This document shows, one piece after another, positions 58,358 to 64,000 of a stretch of DNA of 64,000 nt. Position 1 is the first letter of the stretch, and each line of letters opens with the position of its first letter. The notes beneath the pieces are model-generated. The model was given only the letters and a program-made list of their open reading frames with translations. It made no database searches and had not been told where the DNA came from. The stretch lies in NCBI GenBank assembly GCA_019448385.1, contig JAGTXO010000007.1, positions 1,178,001-1,242,000 on the forward strand. Direction: 5' to 3'. Both the position numbers and the translations under genes were made by a program. This DNA comes from Diacronema lutheri. Its lineage: Eukaryota; Haptophyta; Pavlovophyceae; Pavlovales; Pavlovaceae.

Positions 58358-59695
58358 ATGCTGCACAACCCACTTACGTTGCACGCGTCGCCGCGCACGC
58401 CGACGGTGATCGAGCTGCTCGCCGCCGAACGGCTGATGCCGCAGCTACGTGAGGCGCTGCAGTACACGCTCGCAATCGTCGCGGCGCGCCTCCCCGCTCT
58501 CCTCCCATTGCACGCGCACGCCGACGAGGTCTGGGCGCTCTGCTGCCTCGCGCTCGAGTCGCACTGCCTGCGCTCGGCCGACGGCTCCTTCGCCGAGGGC
58601 TTTTACGGCGTGCGCAGGGCGCGCGTGCAGAGCGACGGAAGAGCACGGCGGTTGACCGACTGGCAACGCCGAGTGTCCCTCCTCGCCCTCGTCCTCGCGC
58701 CCTACGTGTACGCCAAGCTCGCTACCGCGCACGCCGAGGCGACCGAGCGCGTCGCGGCCGAGGGGCTCGCGCGCGCGTCGGCGCGCGGACCGCCGCCCGT
58801 GCTGCCCTCGCCAGCGGTGGCGGCGGCGGCGCAGCCGCAGTCGCTGGCGCGAGCGTCGCCGCGCCCGTCCGACGGTTCCGCCGGATCGCGCAGCGCCATG
58901 CTCGCACGCGTCCTCTCGCGCGCGCCCGCCGCCGTGCGCGCGCGCGTCGTCGCGCTGCTCGCGCTCGCGCACTGGGCGGCAACGCGCGTGCGGCGCGCCG
59001 GCGCGCGCGTCTTCCCCGCGTTGGAGACGCTCGTCGAGGCTGAGCGCTTCTGCTGGCAGCTCGCGCACGCGTTTGGCGCGAGCTCTCGCTGGAGTACGCT
59101 TCTTGCAGGGGCGCAGATGCAGCTCGTGCGCCGAGCGGCGCACGACGAGCTGGAAGTCGAGCGCGCTGTCGCGAGCGCCGCGGCGGCGGCGGACGATCGT
59201 GGCGACGGTGCCGGCGGCGAATTAAACGGCTCGCTGCGCGCGCTGATCGCGCAGGCGCGCAGCGCGACGCGGCTCGCGCGCGCGGGCCCCGCACGCAACG
59301 CGCGCGCGCTCGCGCGCGCGCTCGCGCGCACGCTGCAGCTCTCCGGCTCGGTCGCGCTCGCGCACGCGCGACATGCGCTGGTCGTACTCGTCGTGGCGAT
59401 CAAGCTGCTCCACTGGTGGTTCTCACCCGGCGTGGAGACGACCAGGCCAGCGCTCATCCGGATGCCGCCGCCGCCCGCGCTGCCGCCCGCGCGCGGCGGC
59501 GTCGTGCCGGCGGCAGAGCGCGGTGTGTGCGCGCTCTGCCGGATGCCGCGCGTCAACCCGACGCTCGCGCCGTCCGGCTACGTCTTTTGCTACGCGTGCA
59601 TCTTTGGCGCGCTCGAGCGGCACGGCCGCTGCCCTGTGACGCTGATGCCCGCGCCGGTGAGCGCGCTGCGCAAGGTCTATGAGGGCGAGCCGTAG
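58358..59695 (+). CDS. PEX12: Peroxin 12, RING-type peroxisomal import ubiquitin ligase
   Basis: A 445-residue intronless protein. The N-terminus TPTVIELLAAERLMPQLREA followed by ALQYTLAIVAARLPALLPLH matches the conserved 'P..FEL.A...L...L.PAL.Y' start of PEX12. Helical membrane-like stretches follow (RRVSLLALVLAPYVYAKLA; VVLVVAIKLLHWWFSPG). The C-terminal RING has CALCRMPRVNPTLAPSGYVF, FCYACIFGALERHGRCPVT, with the reduced Cys set typical of PEX12 (one zinc site), and ends with L.K.Y (ALRKVYEGEP). Known role: with PEX2 and PEX10 it forms the peroxisomal ligase/retrotranslocation channel for PEX5. The central Ala/Pro-rich insertion (residues about 140-190) is longer than usual. Confidence 0.85.
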   Translation: MLHNPLTLHASPRTPTVIELLAAERLMPQLREALQYTLAIVAARLPALLPLHAHADEVWALCCLALESHCLRSADGSFAEGFYGVRRARVQSDGRARRLTDWQRRVSLLALVLAPYVYAKLATAHAEATERVAAEGLARASARGPPPVLPSPAVAAAAQPQSLARASPRPSDGSAGSRSAMLARVLSRAPAAVRARVVALLALAHWAATRVRRAGARVFPALETLVEAERFCWQLAHAFGASSRWSTLLAGAQMQLVRRAAHDELEVERAVASAAAAADDRGDGAGGELNGSLRALIAQARSATRLARAGPARNARALARALARTLQLSGSVALAHARHALVVLVVAIKLLHWWFSPGVETTRPALIRMPPPPALPPARGGVVPAAERGVCALCRMPRVNPTLAPSGYVFCYACIFGALERHGRCPVTLMPAPVSALRKVYEGEP

Positions 59696-59879
59696 GCGGT
59701 GCGTGTCTGGCCCTTTTCGCACCCGCGGTGTCTCCGTGTCGTCCATAGGACGTGGCTCTGAGCCTGCGCCGTGTGCCCATGTCTCACGCCGTTGCCCAGT
59801 CTGATCAGAGTGTTTGTCTTTTCATTCCACTGATGAATCCGGTCCTCGAACTCGAGAGAACAAGGCGGAAGCGGCAAGG
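59696..59879 (+). promoter_or_regulatory. Spacer upstream of ISCA1
   Basis: 184 bp between same-strand genes; comparatively A/T-rich from 59,796 to 59,880. Should hold the PEX12 3' end and the ISCA1 promoter. No gene seen. Confidence 0.4.
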
Positions 59880-60568
59880 ATGGCTGGACGCGTTGTGGCG
59901 GGGGCATCTCGCCTCTCGCGCCTTCGCGAGCGGCCGGCTCTCATGAAAGTGGTGCGCGCGGTGACGGCTGCGCTTGGGACCGCCTACACGCCACGCTTGG
60001 CCGCATTGGGCTCGCTCCTGTCTACGTGGCGCGCGCGCCGCGCACGCGCATTTCCGCCTCACGCCCCGCCTGCGCCCGACCTGCGTCGTCCGCGCGGCGC
60101 GGCGCACGCGACAGACCGAGTCGGCTGCGAGCAGGATTCGCAAGCTGATCGAGGGCCATCCAGGCATCCAGGGCGTGCGCGTCGGCATTAAATCGAGGGG
60201 ATGCAACGGCATGTCGTACACGATGAACTACGCGGACCGCAAGGCGCCGACCGACGAGGAGGTCGGCGAGCATGGTAGCCACTTTGCGCGCGCGAGCGGG
60301 GCGTGATGGCAGGCATGCACCTGCGCTGCCGCAAGTCGCGCCCCTTGATTCACATGCGCGCGCGCTCTCCCTTTGCGTGCGCTTCTCCCCGGTAGGCGTG
60401 CGCGTCTTTGTCGAGCCTAAGGCGGTGATGCACATCGTCGGGACGGTTATGGATTACGTGGAGGACGACCTGAGCGCGGAGTTTGTCTTCCACAACCCGA
60501 ATGCGACGGGTACATGCGGATGCGGGGAGAGCTTTACCACCAAAGAGCAGGCGGAGCAAGCTGCATGA
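59880..60568 (+). CDS. ISCA1: A-type iron-sulfur cluster assembly protein (ISCA1/IscA)
   Basis: Exons 59880-59951, 60115-60274 and 60396-60568 join to 134 residues; introns are GTGCGC...CAG (163 bp) and GTAGCC...TAG (121 bp). The joined protein reads ALMKVTESAASRIRKLIEGH, GVRVGIKSRGCNGMSYTMNY, EEVGEHGVRVFVEPKAVMHI, GTVMDYVEDDLSAEFVFHNP and GTCGCGESF. The three conserved cysteines (RGCNG and CGCG) are present. The N-terminal 24 residues (MAGRVVAGASRLSRLRERPA) are basic and hydroxylated, consistent with a mitochondrial presequence. Known role: late step of mitochondrial 4Fe-4S cluster assembly with ISCA2/IBA57. None of the three pieces is complete alone; the splice joins are supported by family continuity. 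Confidence 0.92.
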
Positions 60569-60628
60569 GCTTTCCTTTTTCAATTCGCATAGCTTTCGGC
60601 CTCATGCCGCTCAACCCGCGGGGCGGTG

Positions 60629-62339
60629 TCATGACTGGGGCCACGCTTTTGCGTCCTCGCGGATGCAGCTCGCACGGTCAAACACGGTCCATTGCCTGTC
60701 GGGCAGCCCACGGAAGAAGCGGCCCAGCCGCTCGCGCGTCTGCTCAGCCGACGTCGCCCCGAGCTGCTTGGTCGGCACGTTGCGTATGTAGATGTGCACT
60801 ATCCGCTCGCGGTAGTGTCGCGCAATCTGAGCGTAAATCTGGGCGGCGCGCGCGCCGCAAGGCGCGTGTGAGGCGCTCGACGCACAGCGGTGACGCGCGC
60901 AAAGACGTGCGCGCGCGAGCGCGTGGAGAGGGCACCCCGAGGCCTTGCCCGCCGCCCCGCGCCGCTCTCGCGCGCACCTGCGCGTCCTTCTCGCCGGAGT
61001 CGCCGACGAGCACAAAACGCCGGCGCGGGAAGGCGTCGAGGAGCCCGCTGATCTGCTTGGGCTTGAGCGCGGTGGACGAGCGGAAGAGGTTGAGCAGCCG
61101 CCGCCCCTTGTAGTGCAAGTCCTTGAGGTGGAACGTGCCTGTGCGCGGCCCGCACGCCGCGCGCCGCGCGGACACGTGGATCGGCCGCCGAGCCACGCGG
61201 CCCGCGCGTGCATCGGCCGGTCGGCCGCCGAGCGGTATGGCGCGCGCCGACGCCGCTCGCGCGCCCCCGCCCCCCGCTGGCGCGGCGCGGCGCGCACGCG
61301 CGCGCGCACCCGGCGGAAAGCCAGCCTTTGCGAGCAGCGCCTCGAGCTGCGGCTGCAGCTGCCATGGCGAGGAGGAGACGTAGTGGAAGGCGGCGCCGTG
61401 CGACGCCCATTCGCGATAGACGTCGGGCATCCCGGGCACGGGCAACCACTCCTCGAGGAAGGTGGAACGGAGCATGAGGCGCGTGTTGTGCACGTGCGTC
61501 TGCTTGATCGTGTCGTCAATGTCCGAGATCACCGACAGGCCCACCGGTGGGATGAGCAGCAGCGCCGTCTCAAACACGCGCCCGTCCTCACTTGGCGTTG
61601 TGCGCACGCTCGTCAGCCACGTGCCGCCCGGCAGCTGGCGGGCCGAGTCGCGGCAGAGGAGCTGGCCCTGGGGGACGGTGGCCTCGACGGTGAAGTGGCC
61701 CGCCGAGTTGGTCTTGCTCGACCACAGCTCCGCCCCGTCCGTCGTCGTGAGCGCAACGGCGACGCGCCGGCGCGCATGCGACTTGGTGAGAAAGATCGAC
61801 ACGCGCCGGCGGAGCAGTGCCTGGCGCTGCATGTCGGAGCGCGCGGGGTGGCTGACGGCGGCCGCAGCGTCATGCTCGCCCTCCGCGTCGCCCGCCGCGT
61901 GCACCGCCGTCCACACTCCCCGCTGCAGCGCGCGCGACGTGAGGCGGCGGCGCGCCGAGCGGATCGTCGAGTCGCACACCCAGCCGCGCAAGCTCACGTG
62001 CCAGTCGCTGCCGGCGGGCTCGAGCTGCTGGGCGTAGCCCGGGAAGAGGCGCACGGTCATGCCCTCGCACACGTCCACGTTGCGCGGCCACGTGCCGTTG
62101 AACGCCGCCGGCCGCGCGTGCGCGTGCGGCGCGCCGCGCGCCGGGCGCGCGCGCCGTGCGCGCGCACACGAGCATGTGCGCGGCGCGGCGGCCGGCGGCG
62201 CGGCGCCGCGGTGCGTGTGTAACCTGGCCGACCACGCCGCGCACCACTCTGGCGCGCCAAGTGCGAGCGCGCACAACACCGCGCGCGCCGCCAGCCCCGC
62301 CGCCGGCTCTCGCCGTCGGCGCGGGCCGCTCGTCGTCAT
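60629..62339 (-). CDS. App1-type phosphatidate phosphatase (HAD superfamily), three exons
   Basis: Exons 62339-61310, 61138-60978 and 60838-60629 join to 466 residues. Introns are GTGCGC...ACAG (171 bp) and GTGCGC...CCAG (139 bp). MTTSGPRRRREPAAGL plus AARAVLCALALGAPEWCAA looks like a signal peptide. NVDVCEGMTVRLFPGYAQQ and DWHVSLRGWVCD start the App1 N-terminal domain. AELWSSKTNSAGHFTVEATV is the beta-sandwich part. LSVISDIDDTIKQTHVHN carries the DxDDT catalytic motif, FHYVSSSPWQLQPQLEALL the second motif, then FHLKDLHYKG and KPKQISGLLDAFPRRRFVLV with GDSGEKD. The last exon adds IYAQIARHYRERIVHIYIRN. Yeast App1 dephosphorylates phosphatidic acid at actin patches; here a secretory location is possible. 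Convergent with ISCA1 (60-bp gap). Confidence 0.85.
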
Positions 62340-62400
62340 TGCTGCGCCCACTTGCAGCGGAGCCCGTCTTTGTGCGCGCCAGGAATTTTTGGCAGGGCGC
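62340..62400. promoter_or_regulatory. 61-bp divergent promoter, App1-like / capping enzyme
   Basis: A short head-to-head spacer with GGAATTTTTGG around 62,380, the only A/T-rich patch. It carries the start regions of both genes. Confidence 0.35.
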
Positions 62401-63813
62401 ATGTCGAGCGCGGAGCTCACGTGCGGCGAGGCGGTCGTGGACAAGCGGCTGCTGGCGGCGCTGCAGCGCGAGTGCCTGCAGCTGGCGAAATTGCCTTCGG
62501 CGGAGACGTCTTTCCCGGGCTCGCAGCCCGTCTCCTTCGAGCGCAAGCACCTGGGCAAGGCGCTCGGCGCGCAGGCCTACTATGCGGCGGAGAAGACGGA
62601 CGGCGTGCGGTACATGCTGCTCGCCGCGCGCGAGGGCGCGTTCCTTGTCGACCGCAGGTTCAACTTTCGGCGCGTGCGGCTGCACTTGCCGCGGCGCGAC
62701 CTGCCCGCCGTGCAGGTCACCGGCACGCTGCTCGACGGCGAGCTCGTCGAGGACCACGCGCGGAAGAGCGGCGCGCGCACGCTCCGCTACCTCGTGTACG
62801 ACGCGGTCGCGGTGCACGCAAAGGTGCTGCTTAAGGAGCCGCTGCCCACGCGGCTCCTCTACGTGCACAAGTACGTGCTCGCGCCGCGCGCGCTTGCGCT
62901 CGCGCATGACTACAGCGCCGAGCCGTTCACGGTCGAGCTGAAAGCGTTTTACAACACGGCGCAGCTGCGGCACGTGTTCGAGCGCGTCATCCCGTCGCTC
63001 GAGCACGAGAACGACGGGATCATTTTCACGCCGGCGGCCGAGCCATACGTGCCCGGCACGTGCCATTCGCTCCTCAAATGGAAGCCCGCGCACATGAACA
63101 CGGTTGACTTTCGCCTTCTGGCCATCTACCGCCATCGTCAGCCGCGCTTCCAGCTCGGCGCGGCGAGGGGCGCGGTCACGGTGCCGTACGCGTGGCTTGA
63201 CCCTATGGAGAAGGACGTGCCGCAGCTCGAGGCGCTCAGCGGCCAGATCGTCGAGTGCTACTTCGACCCCGAATGGAAGACGACGAGCTATGCGCCGGAC
63301 GCGCGCGACTGGGCGGACGCGGCCGTGACGCACGGCGGCTGGCGTTTCATGCGGCCGCGCGAGGACAAGCACATCCCGAACGACGAGAGCGTGGTGGGCA
63401 AGGTGATCAAGAGCATTCAGGATAACGTCACGCAGGACGAGCTCCTCTCCTCCATCGACGGCGGCGACAGCGGCGCGGCCGACGGCGTGGCGGATGCGCG
63501 CGCCGCGCCCGCGGCGGACGGCGCGACGCAGCCGGTGGACGCGCCGCTCGACGTGCGCGACGCGGCGCGGGCGTCGCGGGAGGCACCCGGCGCCGTCGGC
63601 GCGACGGGATCTGGGCTCAGAGCGCAGCGCGGCGCGGAGGCGGCGCGCCCGGCCGGCTGCTGCGCGGACGGCGCGGACGGCGCGGGCGGCGCGGGCGGCG
63701 CGGGCGGCGCGGGCCTGGGCGCTGTGGGCGCGGGTGTGGCGCCTTTTTGCGGGAGCGAGCGAGACGAGGGCGGCGACGAGGCCGTGCTGCCGGGCGCGAG
63801 CGCCCAAAGTTGA
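62401..63813 (+). CDS. mRNA guanylyltransferase (capping enzyme)
   Basis: A 470-residue intronless protein. Nucleotidyltransferase motifs in order: I, YYAAEKTDGVRYMLL with the KxDG lysine; III, VTGTLLDGELVED; IIIa, RYLVYDAVAV; IV, HENDGIIFTP; V, HSLLKWKPAH; VI-like, GGWRFMRPREDKHIPND in the OB fold. The RNA triphosphatase domain is absent, so the 5'-triphosphatase must be encoded elsewhere, as in fungi and many protists. The C-terminal 120 residues are low complexity (ADGAGGAGGAGGAGL). The start MSSAELTCGEAVVDKRLL is close to the fold and preceded by the divergent promoter. Role: transfers GMP to the 5' diphosphate of nascent mRNA in the nucleus. Confidence 0.9.
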   Translation: MSSAELTCGEAVVDKRLLAALQRECLQLAKLPSAETSFPGSQPVSFERKHLGKALGAQAYYAAEKTDGVRYMLLAAREGAFLVDRRFNFRRVRLHLPRRDLPAVQVTGTLLDGELVEDHARKSGARTLRYLVYDAVAVHAKVLLKEPLPTRLLYVHKYVLAPRALALAHDYSAEPFTVELKAFYNTAQLRHVFERVIPSLEHENDGIIFTPAAEPYVPGTCHSLLKWKPAHMNTVDFRLLAIYRHRQPRFQLGAARGAVTVPYAWLDPMEKDVPQLEALSGQIVECYFDPEWKTTSYAPDARDWADAAVTHGGWRFMRPREDKHIPNDESVVGKVIKSIQDNVTQDELLSSIDGGDSGAADGVADARAAPAADGATQPVDAPLDVRDAARASREAPGAVGATGSGLRAQRGAEAARPAGCCADGADGAGGAGGAGGAGLGAVGAGVAPFCGSERDEGGDEAVLPGASAQS

Positions 63814-63842
63814 AGTTGAAACAAATGTCCAGGCTCAGTGGC

Positions 63843-64000
63843 TCACATACTGAGCAGGGTCTCACTGTCCTCATCCTCGGAACGCACGAGCATCACCGGC
63901 TCCAGCCGGGTGCTGGCCCCAGCCGACGTCGCACCGGCGCCAAGTGGCTGCACGTGCACGAGCCGCATCTGCGTCGCCTGCACGCCGCTGCCGGCTGCAC
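63843..64000 (-). CDS. C-terminal end of an unrecognised gene, off the right edge
   Basis: An open minus frame of at least 52 codons enters from the right edge and ends at 63843: VQATQMRLVHVQPLGAG ... EPVMLVRSEDEDSETLLSM. Unlike shadow frames, it is not Arg-rich and has a clean acidic tail. It is convergent with the capping enzyme (29-bp gap), like other gene pairs here. No family can be named from this piece. Confidence 0.45.
   Translation of the reverse strand, partial: AAGSGVQATQMRLVHVQPLGAGATSAGASTRLEPVMLVRSEDEDSETLLSM

Noticed and set aside
62059-62400. Upstream extension of the capping enzyme ORF to 62059
   Set aside because: It lies antisense to the App1-like coding sequence and is Arg/Ala junk; the ATG at 62401 sits right after the A/T-rich promoter patch.

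Overview
The window is nuclear DNA from a very GC-rich unicellular, flagellated alga. Evidence: short spliceosomal introns (about 100-280 bp), eukaryote-only genes (septin, PEX12, mRNA guanylyltransferase, polycystin/REJ-type receptor, the radial-spoke/axoneme factor ARMC2) and SPPP cell-surface stalks typical of algae. The compact, mostly divergent gene layout, the GTGCGC-type donors with at least two probable GC-AG introns, and the base composition would fit a haptophyte (pavlovophyte-like) genome, but that placement is inference from style and not proven.

Layout. 1-7 kb: 5' part of an ARMC2 gene (runs off the left edge), a DUF2358 protein, a divergently transcribed PDI-like ER protein, a small unrecognised two-exon gene and a calponin-homology protein. 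7-29.3 kb: one enormous minus-strand gene of three exons (about 7,322 aa): signal peptide, about 3,600 residues of (SPPP)n, repeated LCYxF modules, IPT/TIG domains, REJ region, EGF, GPS/GAIN and five membrane segments like the front half of polycystin-1. 29.4-33.6 kb: a 3.5-kb LINE-like retroelement abutting a truncated, nonsense-bearing sirtuin pseudogene. 33.7-38.7 kb: a TMEM97/EXPERA gene and a large unrecognised low-complexity protein. 38.9-41.2 kb: a 21-bp minisatellite, a pentamer satellite and a tangle of 5'-truncated retroelement pieces. 41.3-64 kb: a dense run of housekeeping genes: septin, senescence/PH-domain protein, a type II membrane putative glycosyltransferase next to a sulfotransferase, DNA polymerase eta, an RRM-RsmH fusion methyltransferase, a CASTOR/POLLUX ion channel, a divergent cyclophilin, PEX12, ISCA1, an App1-type lipid phosphatase, a capping guanylyltransferase and the tail of one more gene at the right edge.

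Gene arrangement: five head-to-head pairs share promoters of only 39-149 bp and several pairs converge with 30-140 bp spacers. Functional links are loose (flagellum: ARMC2; surface glycan and wall: glycosyltransferase plus sulfotransferase and the giant SPPP receptor; organelle maintenance: PEX12, ISCA1). All intron boundaries, starts and domain assignments were read by eye from the sequence; no database search was run.
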